Positions 1 through 6,155 of a stretch of DNA of 6,580 nt are shown piece by piece. The DNA is from Desulfobacterales bacterium. GTDB taxonomy: Bacteria; Desulfobacterota; Desulfobacteria; Desulfobacterales; JAHIVH01. The stretch is from NCBI GenBank assembly GCA_020056645.1, contig JAGVHJ010000117.1, positions 1-6,580 on the forward strand, read 5' to 3'. Both the position numbers and the translations under genes were made by a program. The notes beneath the pieces were generated by a model, which saw only the letters and a program-made list of their open reading frames with translations, did not search any database and was not told the origin of the DNA. The stretch's first letter is position 1; each line of letters opens with the position of its first letter.

Positions 1-106
1 CCACCGCAACGAAATGGTTGAAGCGCCGGGTCAGATTCCGGACGGAAACCGAATAGGAACCCCCCTTTAAAGAATCATGGAAATCAGGAAGCGAGTGCGG
101 TTTCAT
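1..106 (-). CDS. Second ABC transporter ATPase, N-terminal fragment (runs off left edge)
   Basis: Only the first 35 codons are in the window. They start at an ATG (106-104) preceded by an AAGGAG-type ribosome site that lies inside the end of the upstream ATPase gene. The peptide begins MKPHSLPDFHDSLKGG and continues with SVSVRNLTRRFNHFVAV. The latter is the first beta strand and A-loop region of an ABC ATPase; the aromatic F in RRF stacks on the adenine in this family. It closely resembles the start of the second nucleotide-binding half of YbhF-type ATPases. Walker A and everything after it lie outside the window. The gene overlaps the preceding ATPase by 23 nt in another frame, so the two are probably translationally coupled. 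I infer that its product pairs with the first ATPase to power an ABC-2 exporter whose permeases should be encoded further left. The family call rests on a short stretch. Confidence 0.75.
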   Translation of the reverse strand, partial: MKPHSLPDFHDSLKGGSYSVSVRNLTRRFNHFVAV

Positions 107-1040
107 TGTTTTTCTCCTTTTTTTCGATCAGCGAAATAAAGGCGTCTTCGAGCACCGGTTCCCCTCTTTCAACCGAGTCGATCTTCTGCCCCGATGACCG
201 GGCCTGGGCGATCAGCTCCGGAAGCCCCTCTTCGGGAAACGAAAAGAGATTTAGCTGCACCCGATCCCCCAGAATTCTCACCTGTTCCGTCCCAAGTCTT
301 TTTTTAAACCATTTGGCCAGGAGAAGCAGGTCCGGACCCGCCAGAGACACAATGGACCCGGCCGAACTCTCAATGATCTCCCTTGCCGTGCCTGCTCCAA
401 GAATATGGCCGTGATGGATCAGACTGATCCGGTCGCACCGCGCCGCCTCATCCATGTAAGGGGTGGTGACGAGGATGGTGACGCCTTCCTTTTTCAGGGA
501 GGACAATATGGACCAGAACTCGCGCCTCGAAACCGGGTCCACGCCAGTGGTGGGTTCATCCAGGATCAGGATTTCCGGGGTGTGGATCAGAGCGCAGGAA
601 AGGGCGAGTTTCTGTTTCATGCCGCCGGAGAGGTCTCCCGCGCGCCTTTCCACAAACGGAGAAAGACGGCTGAATTCAAGAAGCCTTTTTGTCTTCTCAA
701 GTCTTTCTTTTTTAGAAACCTGGAAGAGATCCGCGAAAAACCTCAGGTTCTCCCCCACGGTCAAGTCGGGGTAGAGGGAGAACCGTTGGGGCATGTAGCC
801 GATGATCTTCCGGACCCGGCCTGGCTCCTTGTGAACCGAAATCCCTGCAAGACGGCACTCGCCCTCATCGGGATCCAAAAGTGAGGTCAGAATCCGTATC
901 AGGGTTGTTTTTCCAGCCCCATCCGGGCCGATGAGGCCCGCCATCCGCCCTTTTTGCACCGACAAGCTGACCCCGTTTAAGGCGGTGCTCTTTCCATAGG
1001 CTTTTTTTATGTCTTTCACCTGAATCGCATTATCGTCCAT
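84..1040 (-). CDS. ABC-2 type exporter ATPase (YbhF N-terminal-half type)
   Basis: This 318-residue cytoplasmic ATPase should hydrolyse ATP to drive a YbhGFSR-like exporter. Visible motifs are Walker A GPDGAGKTT (38-46), Q-loop Q85 in GYMPQ, signature LSGGMKQK (137-144), Walker B ILILDEP (157-163) with catalytic E162, and the D-loop GVDP (166-169). The usual H-loop histidine is replaced by proline (TTPYMDEA, P194). Residues from about 220 to 318 form a C-terminal extension typical of ABC-2 drug-export ATPases. I chose the ATG at 1040 because GGAGTGAG lies just upstream and the MDDNAIQVKDIKKAYG start fits the domain. A TTG at 1055 would add five residues and overlap the adaptor gene. The ATG lies 4 nt after the adaptor stop, and the 3' end overlaps the second ATPase gene by 23 nt. 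In E. coli both ATPase halves are fused as YbhF; here they are separate. The substrate cannot be read from the sequence. Confidence 0.93.
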   Translation of the reverse strand: MDDNAIQVKDIKKAYGKSTALNGVSLSVQKGRMAGLIGPDGAGKTTLIRILTSLLDPDEGECRLAGISVHKEPGRVRKIIGYMPQRFSLYPDLTVGENLRFFADLFQVSKKERLEKTKRLLEFSRLSPFVERRAGDLSGGMKQKLALSCALIHTPEILILDEPTTGVDPVSRREFWSILSSLKKEGVTILVTTPYMDEAARCDRISLIHHGHILGAGTAREIIESSAGSIVSLAGPDLLLLAKWFKKRLGTEQVRILGDRVQLNLFSFPEEGLPELIAQARSSGQKIDSVERGEPVLEDAFISLIEKKEKNNETALAS

Positions 1041-1044
1041 TTTC

Positions 1045-1941
1045 TCACTCCACAAAGTAGACCTCTCCAGGCATGCCGATCTTTAAATGGGACGGCGCTT
1101 CTTTCAAGGTGATCTTCACCGGATAGACAAGCTCGGCCCGCGCCTCTCTGGTCTGAACATTCTTGGGAGTGAACGCCGCCTCCTCGGAACTCCAGGTGAC
1201 GGTTCCGGATAAAAGCGTTTCATGGGCGTCGACCTTGACCGAGACCCGCTCTCCTAAAGCGAACCGGCCCATATCGGGCCCGGCCACATGAATTTTTATC
1301 CAGAACGTGGAGAGGTCCGCGATTTTGAATAAAGGAGTTCCCTGGACCGCCACCTCCCCCGCCTCCATATATTTTTCCACGATCACCCCGGAGAGGGGTG
1401 AGAGGAGGGTCCCATCTTTAATCTGACTTGAAAGAAGGCCTACCATGGCATCGGCCTGGGCCTGTTTGGCTTCGAGCAACGGCAGTTGAGCCTTGGCAGC
1501 CACGAGCTGGTTTTTCGCAACGTTGAATTGGGTCTCGATATCATCGAACTGCTGCTGGGTCGCCGATCCCTTGACATAGAGCTGTTTGATCCTTTTATAC
1601 TTGGACTCCACATTTAAAAAATTATCCGACGCTTGAGAAATAGCGGCGTCCGCGCTAAGACGCCCGGCGTCGATCTCTTTTAAACTCGCTTCGACCTGGG
1701 CTTTCTGGTATCTCAATTTTTCCACATCAATGGCGCAGAGCCGCTCCCCAGGTTGAACCCGATCGCCCTCCTCTTTGACGAGCTCAAGGATCACGCCGGT
1801 GGAGAGAGAGCTTACGTTAACGGTTTTGGCTTCCAGCACTCCTGAACCGGCGAAATTTTTCGGAAGAGTCTCCCGGCATCCGGCCATGGCGAGCATTAGT
1901 GTCACGAGCGTCAGCAGATAGCTGGCGTTTTTCTTATTCAT
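1045..1941 (-). CDS. HlyD/YbhG-family periplasmic adaptor, probable lipoprotein
   Basis: This 298-residue membrane-fusion protein should bridge the inner-membrane ABC exporter and the outer-membrane channel. Residues 1-21 are a signal peptide (MNKKN, then a hydrophobic LLTLVTLMLAMAG), with C22 as the likely lipidated residue. The lipobox MAGC has M instead of L at -3. The first barrel-sandwich half spans about 32-75 (GVILELVKEEGDRVQPGE). A long alpha-helical hairpin rich in A, Q, K and E spans about 78-172. The second half follows at about 175-205 (LSPLSGVIVEKYMEAGEVAVQG), then a beta-barrel domain. The segment AAFTPKNVQTREARAELVYPVKI (255-277) is a recognisable signature of adaptors that accompany YbhF-type ATPases. 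I chose the ATG at 1941 because it begins the signal peptide and has AAGGAG upstream. The longer open frame from 2079 only adds codons overlapping the TolC gene. The start overlaps the TolC stop by 8 nt. Confidence 0.92.
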   Translation of the reverse strand: MNKKNASYLLTLVTLMLAMAGCRETLPKNFAGSGVLEAKTVNVSSLSTGVILELVKEEGDRVQPGERLCAIDVEKLRYQKAQVEASLKEIDAGRLSADAAISQASDNFLNVESKYKRIKQLYVKGSATQQQFDDIETQFNVAKNQLVAAKAQLPLLEAKQAQADAMVGLLSSQIKDGTLLSPLSGVIVEKYMEAGEVAVQGTPLFKIADLSTFWIKIHVAGPDMGRFALGERVSVKVDAHETLLSGTVTWSSEEAAFTPKNVQTREARAELVYPVKITLKEAPSHLKIGMPGEVYFVE

Positions 1942-3364
1942 TGCCCTTTTCTCCTTTTTTCTGTGAATCCAAGCCCTCTTCCTTGCCCAAAGCCCGCAAC
2001 AGATCGGACCATGCGATCCGTATTTCCGCAGAGACAAAGACCTCTTCGGCCCTGGCTTTGACCAGCTCGGTGTGGGCATCCAGGAAATCGGTGTTGGTGG
2101 CCATACCCGCCTTGAAATTATCGTTTTTCAAACGAAAATTTTCCTTGGCGGCCAGAACCTTCTGACGGGTGATTTCCATGTTCCTCTGGGCCTCCTCATA
2201 AGAAAGGCGGGCGTTGATCTGATCAAGGGCGACCCTGTGATCGACCGACTCCTTGGCCTTTTCGCTCCGTCTCTTATTGAGGCGGGCGATCTCCCGTTCC
2301 GCCGCTCTCATCTCCCCATCGAAGAGCGTAAACGACACCAGAATTCCGGCCTGCCACCAGGAGTCCCACTCGGGCGACTGGACCTTAAACCCCGGATACC
2401 CGTAGTGGCTGGAAGCGGCAAGTCCGATCTGGGGCCTGAATGCGGCTTCGGCCAGTTCGATTTCCGCCTGGGCCAGCTCGATCTGCTTCCGGGCGATCAT
2501 CGTTTCTTGCCGGCGTCCCTTTTCCTGAGAAAGCTCCGTTGGAAGGGGCCAGGGTGGCGCATGGTTCCAGTTGACCCTGATATGAAGATCCTTTTCAGGG
2601 GAGAGTCCCAGCCGTTCCGCCAGGGCCGCTTTCGCCCGCGATACGGCATTATCGGCCTTGATGATCATGAGCTTGGTATCGAGCCGCCGGATCTCAATGG
2701 GGTAGAGATCGCTCTTAAGGAGCATCCCCTGGCCAACGAGATTTTTAGCATCTTTCAAATGAGCCTCCATCTGCTCCAGACTCTGAATAACGACCTTCCT
2801 ATATTCCAGCGCCTTAGCCAGTTGGAAAAAGAGGGTGGTGACCTGATTGGAGATTGTCTGCTTTTCCAGGGCCACCTGATGGAAGGCGATATCGACCCCA
2901 GCATCGGCCATTCGAACCCGGCTCTTAATCCGCCCGCCTGAGTAGAGCGGCTGGGTCAAGGAAAGGGCCAGATCTTCTTTTGCATGGGTCCCCATCTCCA
3001 TTTTTCTTCCAGGAATGGAGAGCGTTTCCATGTTCGGGATATCGACCCTCATTCCCTTGAGCTCAATTTGACTCAACTGGGATATATAGCCGGAACTCCC
3101 CTCGAGTGACACATCCGGATAGTTGGATGCATTCGCTTTTTCCCGCGTGAACCCCGCCACCTGCTCGGTGATTCGCGCCCGTTCAAGATCCTGGTTATGC
3201 TTCAAGGCGAGGGAGAGACACTCCCCGAGGGATAGTCCGGCCTCCTGGGCCCTTGCCATGGAACCATCACCGCCTGAAAGGAGGAGCAGAAGCATGATGG
3301 GCATCCAAAAGCCTCCTCTTCTTCCAGACAGGGCTGGGTTTCCTTTTCCACCTCTCTTTTTCAT
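1934..3364 (-). CDS. TolC-family outer-membrane efflux protein
   Basis: This 476-residue protein should form the trimeric outer-membrane and periplasmic duct of the pump. An N-terminal signal peptide has a long basic n-region (MKKRGGKGN through GRRGG), a hydrophobic core WMPIMLLLLLSGG and a likely signal-peptidase I site after A39 (MARA-QEA). Two outer-membrane efflux (OEP) repeats follow, roughly residues 44-245 and 265-460. They contain long heptad-like helices and short beta-strand regions such as ALSLTQPLYSGGR and GILVSFTLFDGEMRAA. The second repeat carries the family motif FKAGMATNTDFLDA (417-430). I prefer the ATG at 3364, with GAGGTG 6 nt upstream. A GTG at 3373, overlapping the TetR stop as GTGA, would add three residues and remains possible. 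The gene begins 5 nt after the regulator stop. Including a TolC gene in the operon suggests a dedicated channel, not a shared housekeeping TolC. Confidence 0.93.
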   Translation of the reverse strand: MKKRGGKGNPALSGRRGGFWMPIMLLLLLSGGDGSMARAQEAGLSLGECLSLALKHNQDLERARITEQVAGFTREKANASNYPDVSLEGSSGYISQLSQIELKGMRVDIPNMETLSIPGRKMEMGTHAKEDLALSLTQPLYSGGRIKSRVRMADAGVDIAFHQVALEKQTISNQVTTLFFQLAKALEYRKVVIQSLEQMEAHLKDAKNLVGQGMLLKSDLYPIEIRRLDTKLMIIKADNAVSRAKAALAERLGLSPEKDLHIRVNWNHAPPWPLPTELSQEKGRRQETMIARKQIELAQAEIELAEAAFRPQIGLAASSHYGYPGFKVQSPEWDSWWQAGILVSFTLFDGEMRAAEREIARLNKRRSEKAKESVDHRVALDQINARLSYEEAQRNMEITRQKVLAAKENFRLKNDNFKAGMATNTDFLDAHTELVKARAEEVFVSAEIRIAWSDLLRALGKEEGLDSQKKGEKGNE

Positions 3365-3369
3365 GGAGA

Positions 3370-4011
3370 TCACCTCATCTCTCTTTTCCTGTTATGCGTG
3401 ACTGAAAGCCCATTTAAAATAAACGCCGACATCTCGTGGGCGAATTTTTCGGAAACCGCATGGGGCAGGTTTCGCGCAAGCTCTGGAAAGGCGTTATTTC
3501 GATTCCTGATAGGGGTGCTGGTTTTATAGAACATCAAGCCCGGAACGATCATGAATTGAACCAGCATGGGATTCATCTTGATGAAGTCGCCTTGTTTCTC
3601 ACCTTCCGCCAGGATGACCGACAATCCCTCGATCAATTTCGCAATTTCAGTGACAATGATCTCCGGCAGCGTCACCCCGCCGGAGGCGTGTTCCCACATG
3701 ATGATATTGGGAATCGCCGGGTTCCGGTCAATGGCCTCGGCGATGCCCATGATGTAGAATGTCAATTTTTCTTGGGGTGATGCGGCGTTTCTGATTTTTT
3801 CCCCTGTGACGGAAAGCTCGTTGTTAAAAATAGCGCGAAGCACAGCCTCATACAATTGCTCTTTGTTTCCAATATTGTAATAGATCGTTGCCTTGTTGAC
3901 CCCGGCTCGTTCGGCGATAAGGTCCATCCGTGCCCCTGCGTACCCCGATTCGGAAAAAACGCTGGTGGCCGCTTCAATGATCTGATTCACTTTTTCCTGT
4001 TTTTGATCCAT
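3370..4011 (-). CDS. TetR/AcrR-family transcriptional repressor
   Basis: This 213-residue DNA-binding protein is the first gene of the efflux operon. Its N-terminal TetR domain spans about 8-55. It has the characteristic VNQIIEAATSVFSESGYAGARMDLIAERAGVNKATIYYNIGNKEQLYEAVL layout, with the helix-turn-helix at about 28-47 (recognition helix near KATIYYNIG). Residues from about 60 to 213 are helical and should form the ligand-binding and dimer domain. They contain MWEHASGG and an FKTS-like hydrophobic helix, but I do not recognise a specific subfamily. The first codon is ATG at 4011, with a weak GGGGA ribosome site 4 nt upstream. Its position resembles that of CecR (YbiH), which sits beside ybhGFSR in E. 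coli, although orthology cannot be shown here. It probably represses its own operon by binding the palindrome at 4048-4071, with relief by a pump substrate. Confidence 0.92.
   Translation of the reverse strand: MDQKQEKVNQIIEAATSVFSESGYAGARMDLIAERAGVNKATIYYNIGNKEQLYEAVLRAIFNNELSVTGEKIRNAASPQEKLTFYIMGIAEAIDRNPAIPNIIMWEHASGGVTLPEIIVTEIAKLIEGLSVILAEGEKQGDFIKMNPMLVQFMIVPGLMFYKTSTPIRNRNNAFPELARNLPHAVSEKFAHEMSAFILNGLSVTHNRKREMR
3371..3376 (-). promoter_or_regulatory. Ribosome binding site deciding the TolC start
   Basis: GAGGTG on the minus strand sits 6 nt before the ATG at 3364 and overlaps the end of the tetR-like gene. It favours the ATG over the GTG at 3373, which has only weaker purine-rich sequence before it. 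The site is read from the sequence; no expression evidence exists. Confidence 0.6.
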
Positions 4012-4026
4012 GGTTCCCCATTGATA

Positions 4027-4041
4027 TAACCATAATGTTTA
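4027..4041. promoter_or_regulatory. Weaker palindrome, possible second operator
   Basis: TAACCAT-A-ATGTTTA has 6 of 7 arm matches and shares AACCA and GTTTA elements with the main operator at 4048-4071. It lies in the leader just upstream of the regulator start and could be an auxiliary site. The match is weak enough to be chance in an AT-rich leader. Confidence 0.3.
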
Positions 4042-4047
4042 ACGCTT

Positions 4048-4071
4048 AAGTTTTACCATTTGGTTAAACTT
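4048..4071. promoter_or_regulatory. Probable TetR operator (24-bp palindrome)
   Basis: The left arm AAGTTTTACCA and the right arm TGGTTAAACTT are inverted repeats matching at 10 of 11 positions around a TT centre. Length and symmetry suit a TetR-family dimer. It begins at about the predicted transcription start of the divergent tetR-tolC-adaptor-ATPase operon and lies 36 nt upstream of the regulator start codon. Binding there would block the operon promoter, so autoregulation is the natural inference. Confidence 0.75.
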
Positions 4072-4074
4072 TTT

Positions 4075-4106
4075 AGTATAGTAAGGGCTCCCCGGCTCGC
4101 TGTCAA
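4075..4106 (-). promoter_or_regulatory. Predicted sigma-70 promoter of the efflux operon
   Basis: On the minus strand a perfect TTGACA (4106-4101) is followed 17 bp later by TACTAT (4083-4078), a 4 of 6 match to the -10 consensus. An overlapping TATACT (4080-4075) matches better but would give a 20-bp spacer. Transcription should begin near 4068-4072, at the edge of the 24-bp palindrome, leaving a leader of about 60 nt before the regulator gene. Confidence 0.65.
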
Positions 4107-4125
4107 GAACAATCTTCACTCTTAA

Positions 4126-4135
4126 GTTGCGCAAC
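4126..4135. promoter_or_regulatory. Perfect 10-bp palindrome GTTGCGCAAC
   Basis: This self-complementary decamer sits between the operon promoter and a TATAAT hexamer pointing towards the reductase gene. It also contributes to a short hairpin (TGCGC, 7-nt loop, GCGCA; 4128-4144). It could be an operator for the rightward gene. The regulator is unknown. Confidence 0.35.
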
Positions 4136-4159
4136 CATAGCGCATCGATCCTATATAAT
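4127..4159 (+). promoter_or_regulatory. Candidate promoter of the reductase gene
   Basis: A perfect TATAAT lies at 4154-4159. The only -35-like element is TTGCGC (4127-4132), inside the 10-bp palindrome. The spacing to TATAAT is 21 bp, or 19 bp to the overlapping TATATA, which is longer than ideal. If used, the 5' untranslated leader before 4390 would be about 220 nt. Other AT-rich -10-like strings at 4228-4233 and 4258-4263 lack convincing -35 partners. Confidence 0.35.
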
Positions 4160-4230
4160 AGCGCCACTTTCTTTCAAATCCCCTCCTCTTTTCCGCCAAT
4201 ATTCCGGGGATCACTTTCCATGTGATGTAT

Positions 4231-4243
4231 AAAAATATATTTT
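4231..4243. repeat. Palindromic 13-mer repeat, copy 1
   Basis: AAAAATATATTTT contains a perfect 12-bp palindrome (4232-4243). An identical copy occurs at 4355-4367, 124 bp away, in the leader of the reductase gene. The sequence is low complexity, so it may be chance, or an AT-rich protein-binding or bending element. Confidence 0.4.
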
Positions 4244-4354
4244 ATTCCAAATTGTTATATAAAATCATCGTTTTTTACTCATTAACGCGTCCCACCGGTA
4301 TGATCTGTGTATTAATGGCGGGCTATGAAAGATGGAACCATTGGGAATATTCTC

Positions 4355-4367
4355 AAAAATATATTTT
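4355..4367. repeat. Palindromic 13-mer repeat, copy 2
   Basis: This is identical to the copy at 4231-4243 and ends 6 nt before the CAGGAG ribosome site (4374-4379) of the reductase gene. A protein bound here, or a hairpin in the mRNA, would be placed to affect initiation of that gene. Confidence 0.4.
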
Positions 4368-4389
4368 CTCAAACAGGAGACTAAAAAAC

Positions 4390-6084
4390 ATGAAACAGCA
4401 AGTGGTGATTATAGGCGGCGTGGCGTGCGGCCCAAAGGCGGCGGCAAGGATCAAACGTCTCAACCCGGAAGCGGAGGTGACGATCATTGAAAAAGGAGAG
4501 CTGCTCTCCTATGCCGGATGCGGACTTCCCTTCTATATCTCAGGGGAGGTCAAGAGCCATAACGAACTGATGGCGACCCCCACCGGCGTGGTTCGAGATA
4601 CCCTCTTTTTTAGAATGGTCAAAGATATTCACGTCAAAAACCACACCCTTGTCCAGCGTGTGGACAAAGAAAAAAAAATCGTCCACGCAACCGACCTTGA
4701 GTCCGGGGAGACCATAGAGATTTCCTATGACACGCTGGTGCTGGCGGTGGGCAGCAAGTATCAGGTTCCTCCCATTCAAGGAACAGACCTGAAGGGGGTC
4801 CACTTTCTCCAGACCGTGGAAGACGCGAGAAAAATCCGGGGAGAGATCGGCCCCCTTGCGGGAAAACGCGCCGTCATCATCGGCGCCGGACTGATCGGCA
4901 TTGAGGTGACCGAAGCCTTTACAAAACAAGGGTTGAGCATCACCATCATCGAACGGCTCGACAAAGCCATGGGAGAGCTGCTCGATTTTGAGATCGCCTA
5001 CCATGTTCATGAGGAGCTGGAAGCAAATGGCGTTGATCTACGGTTGGGAGAGTCTGTTCTCTCCATATCCGGCGATGATCAGGGCAATGTGAAAAGCGTC
5101 ATCACGGACAAGGAGGAGATCCCTGCGGATATCGTTCTCATCGCCGTGGGGGTTCGGCCCAACATCCGACTCGCAAAAGAGATGGGGCTTGCCATCGGAG
5201 AAACGGGAGCCATTCGGACCAACCGCCACATGCAGACATCGGACCCGTCGATCTATGCAGGCGGTGATTGTGTGGAGAACACCCATCTCGTTACCGGAAA
5301 ACCGATATATGCGCCCATGGGATCGACCGCGAACAAGCATGGCCGCGTGATCGCTGACAATATCTGCGGCATCCAGAGCGCATTCAAGGGGATCCTGGGG
5401 ACAGCCATCGTGAAATTGTTCAATCTCAATATCGCGAGAACGGGCCTTACGGAGAAAATGGCTAAAAAAGAGGGCTATGATGTCGTCACCGTTCTCAATC
5501 CATCGCCTGACAAGGCCCACTTTCTTTCCGACGCGAAAATGATCATCATCAAACTCGTCGTCGACAAGGCCTCGAAAAAACTCCTGGGAGCCCAGATTGT
5601 TGGCGCCGGCGATGTCGCCAAACGCATGGAAGTGGTGGTCGCCAACATGACATCCGGCTCCCTTGTGACCGATATTGGCCACTATGACCTTGCCTACGCG
5701 CCCCCATTCTCACCGGCCATGGACAACATCATCACCGCGGCGAATATCGCCGAAAACAAGCTGAACGGCCTGGTCCGCTCCTACACCCCCATGGAAGTGA
5801 AAGAAAAAATGGAGAGGGGCGATTCGTTCATTTTCCTCGATGTCCGGTCACCCGACGAATATAAAGCCCTGCGGATCGACGACCCAAGGGTGAAACTGAT
5901 CCCCTTGGGAAAACTGCGAAGCGCGCTGGGCGATCTTCCCCGGGATCAGGAGATCGTACCCTTCTGCAAAATCTCCCTGAGAGGGTATGAGGCCGCCCGC
6001 ATTCTAGAAGGAGAAGGCTATAAAAAAGTGAGATTCATGGACGGCGGAATCGTTTGCTGGCCATACGACAATGTAACAGCCTGA
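4390..6084 (+). CDS. CoA-disulfide/persulfide reductase with C-terminal rhodanese domain
   Basis: This 564-residue cytoplasmic flavoprotein belongs to the pyridine nucleotide-disulfide oxidoreductase family, CoADR-rhodanese type. Characterised members use NAD(P)H to reduce CoA disulfide, CoA persulfide or polysulfide. The N-terminal FAD site is VVIIGGVACGPKAA (5-18). The active-site cysteine is C44 in YAGCGLPFYISGE. The NAD(P)H site is VIIGAGLIGIE (162-172), with E188 ending the next strand, which favours NADH. The second FAD motif is IYAGGDC (288-294), followed by YAPMGSTANKHGR (307-319). The dimer domain includes HYDLAYAPPFS (431-441), whose Y436 matches a conserved substrate-loop tyrosine. 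The rhodanese domain covers about 463-560, with catalytic C526 in FCKISLRGYEA. Length fits full-length fusions of about 550-570 residues. The ATG at 4390 has CAGGAG 10 nt upstream and starts just before the FAD strand. An in-frame extension to 4222 is rich in Y, F and K and looks noncoding. It is a single gene, divergent from the efflux operon. Confidence 0.93.
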   Translation: MKQQVVIIGGVACGPKAAARIKRLNPEAEVTIIEKGELLSYAGCGLPFYISGEVKSHNELMATPTGVVRDTLFFRMVKDIHVKNHTLVQRVDKEKKIVHATDLESGETIEISYDTLVLAVGSKYQVPPIQGTDLKGVHFLQTVEDARKIRGEIGPLAGKRAVIIGAGLIGIEVTEAFTKQGLSITIIERLDKAMGELLDFEIAYHVHEELEANGVDLRLGESVLSISGDDQGNVKSVITDKEEIPADIVLIAVGVRPNIRLAKEMGLAIGETGAIRTNRHMQTSDPSIYAGGDCVENTHLVTGKPIYAPMGSTANKHGRVIADNICGIQSAFKGILGTAIVKLFNLNIARTGLTEKMAKKEGYDVVTVLNPSPDKAHFLSDAKMIIIKLVVDKASKKLLGAQIVGAGDVAKRMEVVVANMTSGSLVTDIGHYDLAYAPPFSPAMDNIITAANIAENKLNGLVRSYTPMEVKEKMERGDSFIFLDVRSPDEYKALRIDDPRVKLIPLGKLRSALGDLPRDQEIVPFCKISLRGYEAARILEGEGYKKVRFMDGGIVCWPYDNVTA

Positions 6085-6109
6085 CAATCACTCTTTTTTT
6101 TTAAAAGCA

Positions 6110-6152
6110 GGGCTGATCAGCGGCTTTCACCGTCGCTGGCCAGCCCTTTTTT
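6110..6152 (+). terminator. Strong intrinsic terminator after the reductase gene
   Basis: The 13-nt arms GGGCTGATCAGCG (6110-6122) and CGCTGGCCAGCCC (6134-6146) pair at all positions except one A-C mismatch and one wobble. They enclose an 11-nt loop and are followed by a six-T run (6147-6152). The hairpin starts 25 nt past the stop codon. Confidence 0.9.
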
Positions 6153-6155
6153 GTT

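Noticed and set aside
405..884. 159-codon plus-strand open frame opposite the first ATPase
   Set aside because: It covers the complement of the Walker B, signature and Q-loop coding region and has no independent support.
1942..2079. 46-residue N-terminal extension of the adaptor
   Set aside because: It lies inside the TolC gene in another frame and would bury the lipoprotein signal peptide that starts at 1941.
2072..2941. 289-codon plus-strand open frame opposite the TolC gene
   Set aside because: No recognisable domain and no ribosome site. The opposite strand encodes a clear TolC protein with signal peptide and motifs, so this is an antisense shadow.
4222..4389. In-frame N-terminal extension of the reductase starting at GTG 4222
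   Set aside because: The FAD-binding strand begins right after the ATG at 4390, which has a good ribosome site. The extension is rich in Y, F and K, has no ribosome site and resembles translated AT-rich leader DNA.
4012..4389. Sigma-54 promoter or a small gene in the divergent region
   Set aside because: No GG-N10-GC element of the right form was found, and no open frame there has both a ribosome site and protein-like composition.
5038..5682. 214-codon minus-strand open frame opposite the reductase
   Set aside because: It is antisense to well-conserved FAD and dimerisation motifs, and the peptide is H- and D-rich as expected of a shadow frame.
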